35,548 bases of DNA from Bryobacteraceae bacterium. Its GTDB lineage: Bacteria; Acidobacteriota; Terriglobia; Bryobacterales; Bryobacteraceae. Location of the stretch: the NCBI GenBank assembly GCA_025056865.1, contig JANWVO010000023.1:1-35548 (forward strand). The letters are read 5' to 3'. The position numbers and the translations under genes are program-made. The notes beneath the pieces are model-generated. The model saw only the letters and a list, made by a program, of their open reading frames with translations, searched no databases and was not told where the DNA came from. Of this stretch, positions 7,586-15,289 are shown in pieces (the stretch's first letter is position 1; each line of letters starts with the position of its first letter).

Positions 7586-9853
7586 GCCGCGCTCCCACTC
7601 GATCATCACCCCGGCGGCGGGAACAATCGGGAACAGCTTCAGGAAGGTGAGATTCGCCTGGCCGGTGCGGGCGTTGAATCCGTTGAAGGCGTCGAAGGTG
7701 GTGTTGTGCCGGTTGGTGGCGTTCATCACTTCCACGTACAGCGTGCCGCGCCAGCTCCAGCCGCCGGACGTCTCCACGTGAAAAGACCGGTTCAGCCGGA
7801 AATCCAGGCGGTGATAATCCGGCAACCGCAGGGAATTCCGCTGGTCGCTCAGGAAATACTGGCCATTTTGCCAGCGGAGAAATCCGGGAATGGGAAAATT
7901 GCTTCCGTAAGAATAGCGGGCGCTGAAGTGCAGCGACGGCGCGAGCCGCCAACTGGCGAACATCGTCAGCGTATGGCGCTGCTCGCTGTCGGCCGGGTAG
8001 ACGGCGCGGGTGACCGCATCGCGCATTCGTGTCTTCACCCAGCCGTAGGAGGCCCAACCGGAGAGCCGGTTGGCGCTGCGCCGCTCGACGAATATTTCCA
8101 CGCCCCGCGCCGTCCCGCGCACGGAGTTGACGTAAGGGGGAGAGGCGGGAGGGACGAAGACCGTGCCGTCGGCCAGCAGGCGCGGCTCGAGCAGCGGCTG
8201 CGCGATCAGGTCTCTTTCGGCGCGGTAGAACGTCTCCACGCGCACGCGGGTGCGGTCGTCGAGCAGGCGCTCGAGCCCCGCGACGAAATGATTGGCCCGC
8301 TCGGGCGCGAGATGCAGGCTGCCCATGTTTTCGACGGTGCGGACCATCAGCGACGGATACTGGACGGCCTGGCTCCAGGCGGCCATGGCGCGGGCGCGCG
8401 AGCCAAGACGGACGGAGAGCGAGGCATGGGGCGAGACCGCGGCGGGCCCGGCCATGCTGTCGCCATCGATGCGCGCGCCCGCGGAGACGGTGGCTCTCGC
8501 CGATGTCCACGACTGCCTGACGAAGGCGCCCCCGCGGACCGCCGTGCCGCGCCAGTTGTCCTTGCGCCGCAGCGCAAGCGGGTTGAACTGATAGCGCGCG
8601 GTGAAGCCGTCGTCGCGCAGCCGCCGGGCCACGCCGCCGGCTTCCAGCGTGGCGCGCGGGAGCCAGCTCCAGGCGGCGCTGCCGTTCCAGGCCCACTCGC
8701 CATAGCCCATGCGGTTCAGCTCGAGCTCGCGGTTGTTGATGTTGTAGGCGCGCTCGCGCATCCAGGCGGCGCGCTGCGTGACGAGCACGGCCGGGGAAGG
8801 CGCCCAGCGCCAGGCGGCGCTCGCGACCGTGGCGTGATATTCGCCGTTCATGATGGCGTTCAGCCCCAGCCGGTCGCGCACGTGGGTGCGGTCGAGGTCG
8901 GAGCGGCCATCGAGGATCGAGAAGGTGATCTGCTGCGAGGGCGACACGTCCCAGGTGAAGCGCCCCTCGGCGTCCACGAAGCCGAAGGCGAGCCAGTCGT
9001 CGGCGGTGCTGCGCCGCAGCAGGTATTGCAGGTAGCTCTTGCGCGCCGCCGCCAGCCAGGAGCCGCGGCGCTGCCGGCCCGCCGGGCCTTCCAGAATGAC
9101 TCCGGTGCTCGCGACGCCCGAGTTGACGCGGATGACGGGCGCCGCGCGGCTTCCATCGCGCAGCCGCATTTCGAGCGCGCCGGCGGTGCGGTCGTAGTAC
9201 TGCACCGGCGGCGCGCCGGCATGCAGCACCATCTCCTCGACAAGGTCGGCGTTGATGATGGACATCGAGCCGGTCTTCTCCTGGCTCTGCACGGTGTGGA
9301 AGGGGCTGTGCAGCAGCACGCCGTCCAGCAGGATGCCGGTGCGCTCGAAGGCGGCGCCGCGCAGGCTGAACTGCGCGATGTAGTCCTTCGACGAGGCCAC
9401 GCCCGGCAGCGCCTGCACGGCGCGCAGCGGATCGTCGACGAGCACGCCGGCGAGCGTCTTCATCTCGACGCCGCGGAGGACGCGCTCGCTCGGACTGCCC
9501 TCCACCTGCACGCCGAAGGCGTCCTCCCGGACTTCCACCGACTCGCGGCGGGTGAGCGTGTCGGGCGTCATGGCGATCTCGAGTTCCGCCTCTCCCGACA
9601 GTTCCAGCCGCACTGGCCGGTAGCCGACCAGATGGGCGGTGAGCACGCATCCGGGCTGCGCCTCGCCGGCGATCTCGAACCGGCCCTCGGGGCCGGTGAT
9701 GGCCGTTTCCGTGCGCGCGCCGCAGACGAGGCTGACGCGCACAAGCGAGAGCCGTTCACCTCCCGCAGCATCGCGCACGGTGCCGCGGACACCGGCCGAA
9801 GCAGGGGGTGGCGCTGCCGCAATCAGGACAAGCAGACCCGTTACGATCCGCAT
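7571..9853 (-). CDS. TonB-dependent outer-membrane receptor with N-terminal carboxypeptidase-regulatory domain
   Basis: The 760-residue product has a signal peptide (about 1-19) and a beta-sandwich carboxypeptidase-regulatory-like domain (about 21-100, GVRGTVRDAAGGERLSLVRV). A plug domain follows (about 125-240, AVQALPGVASSKDYIAQFSLRG and ILLDGVLLHSPF). The remainder is a long beta-barrel with alternating aromatic strands to the C-terminus. It should import a bulky ligand through the outer membrane using TonB energy; the ligand cannot be read from the sequence. The last residues (EWERGLRGR) do not end in the usual aromatic, though Trp and Ile lie close by. The ATG at 9853 is chosen because it precedes the signal peptide. 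TATCAT stands exactly 6 bases upstream with no ribosome-binding site, which suggests a leaderless mRNA. Confidence 0.88.
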   Translation of the reverse strand: MRIVTGLLVLIAAAPPPASAGVRGTVRDAAGGERLSLVRVSLVCGARTETAITGPEGRFEIAGEAQPGCVLTAHLVGYRPVRLELSGEAELEIAMTPDTLTRRESVEVREDAFGVQVEGSPSERVLRGVEMKTLAGVLVDDPLRAVQALPGVASSKDYIAQFSLRGAAFERTGILLDGVLLHSPFHTVQSQEKTGSMSIINADLVEEMVLHAGAPPVQYYDRTAGALEMRLRDGSRAAPVIRVNSGVASTGVILEGPAGRQRRGSWLAAARKSYLQYLLRRSTADDWLAFGFVDAEGRFTWDVSPSQQITFSILDGRSDLDRTHVRDRLGLNAIMNGEYHATVASAAWRWAPSPAVLVTQRAAWMRERAYNINNRELELNRMGYGEWAWNGSAAWSWLPRATLEAGGVARRLRDDGFTARYQFNPLALRRKDNWRGTAVRGGAFVRQSWTSARATVSAGARIDGDSMAGPAAVSPHASLSVRLGSRARAMAAWSQAVQYPSLMVRTVENMGSLHLAPERANHFVAGLERLLDDRTRVRVETFYRAERDLIAQPLLEPRLLADGTVFVPPASPPYVNSVRGTARGVEIFVERRSANRLSGWASYGWVKTRMRDAVTRAVYPADSEQRHTLTMFASWRLAPSLHFSARYSYGSNFPIPGFLRWQNGQYFLSDQRNSLRLPDYHRLDFRLNRSFHVETSGGWSWRGTLYVEVMNATNRHNTTFDAFNGFNARTGQANLTFLKLFPIVPAAGVMIEWERGLRGR

Positions 9854-9859
9854 GGTGCC

Positions 9860-9867
9860 ATGATAAT
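9860..9867. promoter_or_regulatory. Overlapping divergent -10 boxes, TonB receptor / DUF123 gene
   Basis: ATGATAAT holds TATCAT for the minus strand (9860-9865, 6 bases before the ATG at 9853) and GATAAT for the plus strand (9862-9867, 39 bases before the GTG at 9907). Both match the -10 consensus at five of six positions and they share four base pairs. Confidence 0.45.
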
Positions 9868-9906
9868 CCTGTGCCCGGTACCGCTCTGGCACGAGGCAGC
9901 GGATCC

Positions 9907-10386
9907 GTGACCGATGCCCCCGGCTCCTACCTGCTTGTCCTTGCCCTGGGCGAGCCTGCCGAAGTGGCCGTGGGGGCGCTGGGCGCATTTTCCTTCCCTG
10001 CCGGTCTCTACCTGTACGCGGGCAGCGCGCGCGGGCCGGGCGGCATCCGGGCGCGGGCTGGCCGGCATCTCCGCGGAGACGGCGCCGTGCGCTGGCACAT
10101 CGACTGGCTGCGCCGCAGGGCGAAGCCGGTGGCGCTGTACGCCTGCCCGGGACGGCGCCGGCTGGAGTGCATCTGGGCCGCGGCCCTCCGTGGTCAGGGG
10201 GCGTTCGCCGCGCCGGCGCCGGGGTTCGGCTCAAGCGACTGCCGCTGCCCCTCGCATCTCTGGCACACGGGATCCGGGATGGAGGATGTGGACGCAGTGG
10301 TGGCGCGGCTGCCCCGGGCGCCGGGGCTCGTCTGGCAGGACGGGGTGGTTTCATGGTTTGCGGGAAAGGAGGCGATGAGATGGTGA
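9907..10386 (+). CDS. DUF123 / Uri-type GIY-YIG-like protein
   Basis: The 159-residue product matches the DUF123 family (COG1833): SYLLVLALGEP near the start, then FPAGLYLYAGSARG, RWHIDWLRRRA and a C-terminal GFGSSDCRCPSHLWHTG with closely spaced cysteines. The family is considered a distant relative of GIY-YIG nucleases; its biological role is poorly known. I start at the GTG at 9907, because GAGG is suitably spaced before it and the family motif follows at once; the frame runs further upstream but overlaps the divergent promoter. The gene ends inside the start of the next one: its TGA (10384-10386) overlaps the ATG at 10380, and the ribosome-binding site for that gene lies within this one, so the two are translationally coupled. 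Confidence 0.85.
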   Translation: MTDAPGSYLLVLALGEPAEVAVGALGAFSFPAGLYLYAGSARGPGGIRARAGRHLRGDGAVRWHIDWLRRRAKPVALYACPGRRRLECIWAAALRGQGAFAAPAPGFGSSDCRCPSHLWHTGSGMEDVDAVVARLPRAPGLVWQDGVVSWFAGKEAMRW

Positions 10387-11777
10387 GAGCGGCTGCAAGC
10401 CTCATGATTCTCGCTGCGATGTGTCCGGCGCAGACGCGGACTCTGCCGAGGCTGCGGGTGAGCGACAACGGGCGCTTCCTGGTGCAGGAGAACGGGCGGC
10501 CCTTCTTCTGGCTGGCCGACACCGCCTGGGAGCTGTTCCACCGCCTGAACCGGGAGGAAGCGGTGCGCTATCTGGACACGAGGGCGCGGCAGGGATACAA
10601 CGTGGTGCAGGCGGTGGCCCTGGCGGAGCTGGACGGGCTGACCGATCCGAACCCCTACGGGGCGCTGCCGTTGACGGGCCGCGACCCGGCAACGCCGGCG
10701 ACGACGCCCGGCGCGGATCCGGGAAGGCCGGGCCAGTATGACTACTGGGATCATGTGGACTTCATCATCGACGCGGCCAACGCCCGCGGGATTTACGTGG
10801 CGCTGCTGCCGGCGTGGGGCCGGTGGGTGAAAGACGAGCCCCTATTTACGCCGGAAAAAGCGGAAATTTATGGAAAATGGCTCGGAAACCGGTATAAATC
10901 CAAAGGAATTATCTGGGTATTGGGCGGCGACCGCACGGGCGAGGGCTTCGAGGCCATCTGGCGGGCCATGGCGCGGGGCATCGCGCTGGGCGTGGCGGGC
11001 CGGGAGGATTACGGCGCGCTGCTGATGACGTACCACCCGGTGGGCGGAGCGAAATCCTCGGCGTGGTTCCACAACGATGCGTGGCTGAGCTTCAACATGC
11101 AGCAGAACGGCCACGGCCTGCCGGGCGCGCGGGAAAGCTTCCGGCACATCGCCGAGGATTACGCGCGCACGCCGGTGAAGCCGGTGCTCGACGGCGAGCC
11201 GCTGTACGAGGACCATCCTCTGGCATTCCGCGCGGCGGAGCTTGGCTACTCGTTCGACGCGCACGTGCGGCAGTACGCCTACTGGGACGTCTTCAGCGGG
11301 GCCTTCGGCCACACCTACGGCAATCACGCGGTGTGGCAGATGCACGCGCCGGGCCGGCGGCCGGTGAACGGCCCGCTGATGTACTGGCATCAGGCGCTGG
11401 AGCGGCCCGGGGCGGCGCAGATGCGGCATCTGAAGGCGCTGATGGAATCCCGGCCGTTCCTTTCGCGCGTGCCGGATCAGCCGCTGGTGCGGCAGCCGCT
11501 TTCCGGCGCCGACCACATCGCCGCCACGCGCGGCGACGGCTATGTGTTCGTCTACAGCGCGCAGGGGCGGCCGATCGAGCTGAACCCGCTGCCATTCGCG
11601 CGGGCGCGCGCGTGGTGGTTCAATCCGCGCAGCGGCGCGGCGGAGCCGGCGGGCGAGCATGACACTTCGAAGCCGCTCGCGATGAAATGCCCGTCGGAAG
11701 GGTTCGGCAGCGACTGGGTGCTGGTGCTGGACGACGCGGCGCGGAATTTCCCGCCGCCGGGCGCGGCGGGGCGCTGA
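10380..11777 (+). CDS. Secreted DUF4038 glycoside hydrolase (apiosidase-like, GH140-type)
   Basis: The product has 465 residues. A short signal peptide (about 1-17) is followed by a TIM-barrel-like domain that begins with the typical GRFLVQENGRPFFWLADTAWELFHRL. Candidate catalytic acids are Asp184 in WVLGGDRTG and Glu273 in VLDGEPLYED; the spacing is close to the Asp/Glu pair known for the GH140 apiosidase. A small beta-domain at the C-terminus (about 375-455, YVFVYSAQGRPIELNPLPFARARAWWFNPRSG) matches the collagen-binding-like domain that often ends these proteins. It probably trims plant or microbial glycans; apiose specificity is a guess. The start is secure: AAGGAGG at 10366-10372 lies 7 bases before the ATG. 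The link with the DUF123 gene upstream is by overlap only. Confidence 0.85.
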   Translation: MVRAAASLMILAAMCPAQTRTLPRLRVSDNGRFLVQENGRPFFWLADTAWELFHRLNREEAVRYLDTRARQGYNVVQAVALAELDGLTDPNPYGALPLTGRDPATPATTPGADPGRPGQYDYWDHVDFIIDAANARGIYVALLPAWGRWVKDEPLFTPEKAEIYGKWLGNRYKSKGIIWVLGGDRTGEGFEAIWRAMARGIALGVAGREDYGALLMTYHPVGGAKSSAWFHNDAWLSFNMQQNGHGLPGARESFRHIAEDYARTPVKPVLDGEPLYEDHPLAFRAAELGYSFDAHVRQYAYWDVFSGAFGHTYGNHAVWQMHAPGRRPVNGPLMYWHQALERPGAAQMRHLKALMESRPFLSRVPDQPLVRQPLSGADHIAATRGDGYVFVYSAQGRPIELNPLPFARARAWWFNPRSGAAEPAGEHDTSKPLAMKCPSEGFGSDWVLVLDDAARNFPPPGAAGR

Positions 11778-11816
11778 CGCGGCCCGCTACCATACGGAGT
11801 GGAAGCGCCGGGGGCC

Positions 11817-12881
11817 ATGCAGGAGCCGCAGGTTACGGTCATCATCGTCAACCACAACCGCGCGGCCCTGCTCGAGCGGTGCCTCGGGTCGCTGCTGGCT
11901 CCGCAGGGCGCGGAGTTCGAGGTGGTGGTGGTGGACAACGGATCCACGGACGGCTCCGTGGAGGCGGTGCAGAGGTTCGCGGCGGAAGCGCCGTTCCGCG
12001 TCACGCTGATCCGCAACGAAACCAACCTCGGGTTCTGCGCCGCGAACAATCAGGGCATCCGCGCATCGCGCGCGCCCTTCGTCGCGCTGCTGAACAACGA
12101 CGCGGAAGCGGAGCCGGGCTGGCTGGGGGCGCTGCTGGAGGCTTTCGAAGATCCGCGCGTCGGCATGGCGGCGTCGAAGATCCTGGTGCATGAAGATCCG
12201 CGGGTGATCGACAAGGCGGGGCACCTGATCTATCTGGACGGGCAGAACCGCGGGCGCGGCACGGGCGAGATCGACCGCGGGCAGTACGACCATGTGGGCG
12301 AGACGCTGTGGCCGGACGGATGCGCGTGCATGTACCGGCGCGCGATGCTGGACGAGATCGGGCTGTTCGACGAGGACCTGTTCGCCTACGGCGACGACGC
12401 CGAGCTGGGGCTGCGGGCGCGCATCGCCGGCTGGCGCTGCCTGTACATGCCGCGGGCGGTGGCGCGGCACCGCCGCGGCGCGACGCTGGGCGTGGCGAGC
12501 CCGCAGCGGATCGCGCTGATCGAGCGGAACCGGGTGCTGCTGGCGGTGAAACATTTTCCGTGGGATTTGTTGTTGCTGAATCCGCTGTTCTATGCGGCGC
12601 GGCTGGCGGCCGGGGCGTGGGCGGCGCTGCGGGGCCGGGGCGAGGCGGGGCGCGTCCGCGGGGCGGGGGCGCGGCTGCGTCTGCTCGGGGCGCTGCTGCG
12701 GGGCGATGCGGAAGCGCTGGCGCGCGTGCCGGCGACGCTGCGCAAGAGGAGGCTGCTGCGGCCGCTGCGGCGGCTGTCGAACGCCGAGATCCGGCGGCTG
12801 CTGTGGCAGAACCGCATCGGGCTGCGGGCGCTGAGCGAGCAGGCCGCGTTTCCGATGCCCGGCGGGGATCAGCGCGCGTAG
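11817..12881 (+). CDS. Family 2 glycosyltransferase (rhamnosyltransferase-like)
   Basis: The product has 354 residues. The GT-A fold begins VTVIIVNHNRAALLERCLGS, with VVVDNGSTDGS at about 38-47 and TNLGFCAANNQGIR at 69-82. The metal-binding DxD-type motif is LLNNDAE (93-95) and the acceptor-side acid region is GLFDEDLFAYGDDAELGLR. This is the WbbL-like rhamnosyltransferase pattern; donor and acceptor are unproven. The C-terminal 100 residues are very Arg/Leu-rich and probably bind the inner membrane. The ATG at 11817 is my choice. A GTG at 11799 is also possible, since TACCAT (11788-11793) stands just 5 bases before it in the leaderless arrangement seen elsewhere here. It ends overlapping the opposing YqaA gene by 13 bases. 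Confidence 0.88.
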   Translation: MQEPQVTVIIVNHNRAALLERCLGSLLAPQGAEFEVVVVDNGSTDGSVEAVQRFAAEAPFRVTLIRNETNLGFCAANNQGIRASRAPFVALLNNDAEAEPGWLGALLEAFEDPRVGMAASKILVHEDPRVIDKAGHLIYLDGQNRGRGTGEIDRGQYDHVGETLWPDGCACMYRRAMLDEIGLFDEDLFAYGDDAELGLRARIAGWRCLYMPRAVARHRRGATLGVASPQRIALIERNRVLLAVKHFPWDLLLLNPLFYAARLAAGAWAALRGRGEAGRVRGAGARLRLLGALLRGDAEALARVPATLRKRRLLRPLRRLSNAEIRRLLWQNRIGLRALSEQAAFPMPGGDQRA

Positions 12882-13486
12882 CGCAGCAGCGCGAATCCGC
12901 CCACCAGCAGGACGACGAAGGCGAGGGCGAGCCAGTCGAAGTAGCGGTCGATGAAGCGGCGCACCGGCTCGCCGAACAGGCGCAGCAGCCCGGCGACGAG
13001 GAAGAAGCGGGCGCCGCGGCCGATGACGGAGACGAGCGTGAATCCGGCCAGGTTCATGTGGAACGCGCCGGAGGCGATGGTGAACACCTTGTAGGGGATG
13101 GGCGTGAAGGCGGCGGTGAAGACGATCCAGTAATCGTACTGGCGGTACCACACCATCACCTGCTCGTAGTAGTGGCGCGCGTGGTAGAAGTCGATGACGC
13201 GCATGCCGACCGTGTCCATGAGGAAGCGCCCGATGCCGTAGCCGGCGATGCCGCCGAGGACGCTGCCGACGGTGCAGACGCCGGCCAGAAGGAGCCAGCG
13301 TGCGGGCGCGCCGAGCACGAGGGCGATGAGCAGCGCGTCGGGAGGGATGGGGAAGACGCTCGATTCGGCAAAGGCGAGCAGGAAGAGCGCGGCCTGGCTG
13401 TGCGGGCTGTGCGCCCACTGCATCATCCAGTCATAGAGGCGGCGGTGCAGGCGCCAGCGCGCCACGGGCAGGGCTTGCGTCGTCAT
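12869..13486 (-). CDS. YqaA/DedA-type VTT-domain membrane protein
   Basis: This 205-residue integral membrane protein belongs to the SNARE-associated/VTT family, YqaA branch. The N-terminal region has AESSVFPIPPDALLIALVLG (about 40-59), then GSVLGGIAGYGIGRF, the re-entrant motif FTPIPYKVFTIASGAF and the GRGARFFLVAGLL helix. The last helix ends in LLRYAR. DedA-family proteins move lipids such as undecaprenyl phosphate across the inner membrane; the role of the YqaA branch is less certain. The ATG at 13486 has GGAAG eight bases upstream and a TACACT box 13 bases upstream. It diverges from a methyltransferase gene through a symmetric promoter region (13500-13573). Placement among glycan genes fits a lipid-carrier role, but that is inference. 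Confidence 0.85.
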   Translation of the reverse strand: MTTQALPVARWRLHRRLYDWMMQWAHSPHSQAALFLLAFAESSVFPIPPDALLIALVLGAPARWLLLAGVCTVGSVLGGIAGYGIGRFLMDTVGMRVIDFYHARHYYEQVMVWYRQYDYWIVFTAAFTPIPYKVFTIASGAFHMNLAGFTLVSVIGRGARFFLVAGLLRLFGEPVRRFIDRYFDWLALAFVVLLVGGFALLRYAR

Positions 13487-13499
13487 ACGGGGAACTTCC

Positions 13500-13573
13500 A
13501 GTGTAGCCTGCGGACCGGCCGCCGCAGCAGCGGAGAGCCGCGCCGACAGGGCGGCCGGCGCGGCGGTTACACT
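13500..13573. promoter_or_regulatory. Symmetric divergent promoter with central inverted repeat
   Basis: TACACT occurs on both strands at the edges: 13500-13505 on the minus strand and 13568-13573 on the plus strand. Between them CCGGCCGCC (13515-13523) and GGCGGCCGG (13550-13558) form a perfect 9-bp inverted repeat. Both dyads have the same centre, 13536.5. Each -10 box is 13 bases from its start codon (13486 and 13587). Comparing the outer 24 bases of each half gives 19 matches. Confidence 0.55.
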
Positions 13574-13586
13574 GATTGCTGGGACC

Positions 13587-14621
13587 GTGTCCGACCCCCG
13601 GCTCTCTGGAAGCTCCGTGCAGCAAGGCCCTGACGCAACCGCACCGCAGGCCGCGCCGGCCAACCCGGCGCCGCGAGACGCCTGTCCGGCGTGCGGCGAA
13701 CGGGAGTTCCGCACGCTGTTCCGCGGCACGGACCGGCTGTTCGGCACCACGGAGGAAGTCTTTCTGATCGTCGAGTGCCGCCAATGCCGGCTGATCCGGC
13801 TGTTTCCGTGGCCGGATCCGGAGAAGCTGCATCAGTATTATCCGCCGGATTACTGGTTTGATCCCGCGGCCTCGACGGCCGATTCGCTGGCGGAGCTCTG
13901 GCGGCGCATCGTGATCCGCGACCATGTGCGGTTTGTGCGGCGGGCGCTGGCGGCGGCTCCGCCGGACTCGCTGGTGCTGGACGTCGGCTGCGGCGGAGGG
14001 CTGCTGCTGCGGGAGCTGCATCTGCCCGAGCACCGCGCCTTCGGACTGGACTTCTCGCTGGACGCGGCGGCGGTGGCGTGGTCGACGAACGGCGTGCCGG
14101 TGGCCTGCGGCGCGCTGACGCGGGCTCCGTTCCGGCCGTGCACGTTCGGGGTGATCACGATGTTCCATGTGCTGGAACATCTCTACGACCCGAGCGCCTA
14201 TCTGGAGGCGGCGCGCGAGCTGCTTGTGCCGGAAGGGCGGCTGGTGGTGCAGGTGCCCAACGCGGCCTGCTGGCAGTTCCTGCTGTTCGGCGCGAACTGG
14301 AACGGGCTGGACGTGCCGCGGCACCTGATCCACTTCCGCGAATCGGACCTGGAGGCGCTGCTCGAAGCGACGGGTTTCGAGATCGTGCGGCGGAAGCACT
14401 TCTCGCTGCGCGACAATCCGGCGGGGCTGGCGTCGACCCTGGCTCCATGGCTGGATCCGATGGGGCGGCGGGTGCGCCGCGCGGACGGCTCCCCGCGGGC
14501 GCGCCTGCTGAAGGACGCGGCCTATTTCCTGCTGCTGCTGGCGGCGATTCCGTTCACGGCGCTGGAGGCGGCGTGCCGTGCGGGATCGACCGTCATGATC
14601 GAGGCGCGCCGGAAGCCATGA
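13587..14621 (+). CDS. Class I SAM methyltransferase with N-terminal zinc ribbon
   Basis: The product has 344 residues. The N-terminus carries two CxxC knuckles (Cys33/36 in CPACGE and Cys64/67 in CRQC), a likely zinc ribbon. The methyltransferase core has motif I VLDVGCGGG (130-138), the FHVLEHLYDP loop and RLVVQVPNAACW, the Methyltransf_23 style common in glycan and ubiquinone-type methylation. The C-terminus ends with a hydrophobic segment (AAYFLLLLAAIPFTALEAAC), so it may sit on the membrane. The start is a GTG with only weak ribosome-binding potential but with TACACT 13 bases upstream; a later GTG at 13617 cannot be excluded. The gene runs into the next methyltransferase by an ATGA overlap. 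A role in capping or decorating surface glycan is inferred from the adjacent GT2. Confidence 0.85.
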   Translation: MSDPRLSGSSVQQGPDATAPQAAPANPAPRDACPACGEREFRTLFRGTDRLFGTTEEVFLIVECRQCRLIRLFPWPDPEKLHQYYPPDYWFDPAASTADSLAELWRRIVIRDHVRFVRRALAAAPPDSLVLDVGCGGGLLLRELHLPEHRAFGLDFSLDAAAVAWSTNGVPVACGALTRAPFRPCTFGVITMFHVLEHLYDPSAYLEAARELLVPEGRLVVQVPNAACWQFLLFGANWNGLDVPRHLIHFRESDLEALLEATGFEIVRRKHFSLRDNPAGLASTLAPWLDPMGRRVRRADGSPRARLLKDAAYFLLLLAAIPFTALEAACRAGSTVMIEARRKP

Positions 14622-15289
14622 CCTACCGCGAAGCCTGCCGCCGGCTGCCCGCGTGGCTGGTGCGGCGGGTGTTTTTGTTTGAAACATTCATCGAGGATTC
14701 CGTTTCGGCTTTCGCGCGCTCGCTGGAGCCGGGCGCGCGGCTGCTGGATGCCGGAGCGGGCGAGGCGCAGTACGCGGGACACTTCCCGCGGGCGCGGTAC
14801 GTGGCCGTGGATCTGGCGATCGGCGATCCAGCGTGGGACTACCGCAGGCTGGACGCGGTGGCGGACCTCGAGCGGCTCCCGTTCCGCGACGGCTGCTTCG
14901 ATGCGGCCCTGAACATTGTCACGCTCGAGCACCTGCCGCGCCCGCTGGAGGCGCTGCGGGAGATTGCGCGGGTGCTGCGGCGGGGCGGGCGGATGCTGGT
15001 GATCGCGCCGCAGGAGTGGGAGGTGCATCAGGCGCCGCACGACTATTACCGCTACACGCGCTACGGGCTGGCGCACCTGCTGGGAGAAGCGGGTTTCGAC
15101 GTGGAAGAGATGACGCCCTCCTGCGGGCTGTTCGGCGTGCTGGCGCGGCGCCTGTTCAACGCCTGCCAGATGGCGCCGTGGCTGCTGCCGGCGTTTGCGC
15201 CGCTGGGGCTGCTGGTGGCGGCGCTGGACGGGCTGGACCGGCGGCGGGATTTTACACTGGGCTATAGATGCATCGCCCGCAGACGCTGA
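14618..15289 (+). CDS. Second class I SAM methyltransferase
   Basis: The product has 223 residues with SAM motif I LLDAGAGEA (42-50), an acidic strand end AVDLAIGDP (about 63-71) and LEHLPRPLEALREIARVLRRGGRML, the Methyltransf_11 pattern. The PHDYYRYTRYGL segment after motif III is typical of glycan-locus methyltransferases of this type. It lacks the zinc ribbon of its neighbour. The ATG at 14618 overlaps the previous stop by 4 bases (ATGA), so the two are translationally coupled and probably act on the same product. Its last 22 bases overlap the start of the glutaminyl cyclase gene in another frame, and that gene's -10 box lies inside this coding region. The substrate is unknown. Confidence 0.85.
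   Translation: MTYREACRRLPAWLVRRVFLFETFIEDSVSAFARSLEPGARLLDAGAGEAQYAGHFPRARYVAVDLAIGDPAWDYRRLDAVADLERLPFRDGCFDAALNIVTLEHLPRPLEALREIARVLRRGGRMLVIAPQEWEVHQAPHDYYRYTRYGLAHLLGEAGFDVEEMTPSCGLFGVLARRLFNACQMAPWLLPAFAPLGLLVAALDGLDRRRDFTLGYRCIARRR
15253..15258 (+). promoter_or_regulatory. -10 box (TACACT) inside the methyltransferase gene, 9 bases before the cyclase start
   Basis: TTTTACACTGGGC lies in the 3' end of the methyltransferase gene at 14618-15289. Its TACACT ends 9 bases before the ATG at 15268, allowing independent, near-leaderless expression of the downstream gene. Confidence 0.4.

Noticed and set aside
9855-9892. Inverted repeat GTGCCA/TGGCAC in the TonB receptor / DUF123 gap
   Set aside because: Arms are only 6 bp and not centred on the promoter boxes, so chance is likely.
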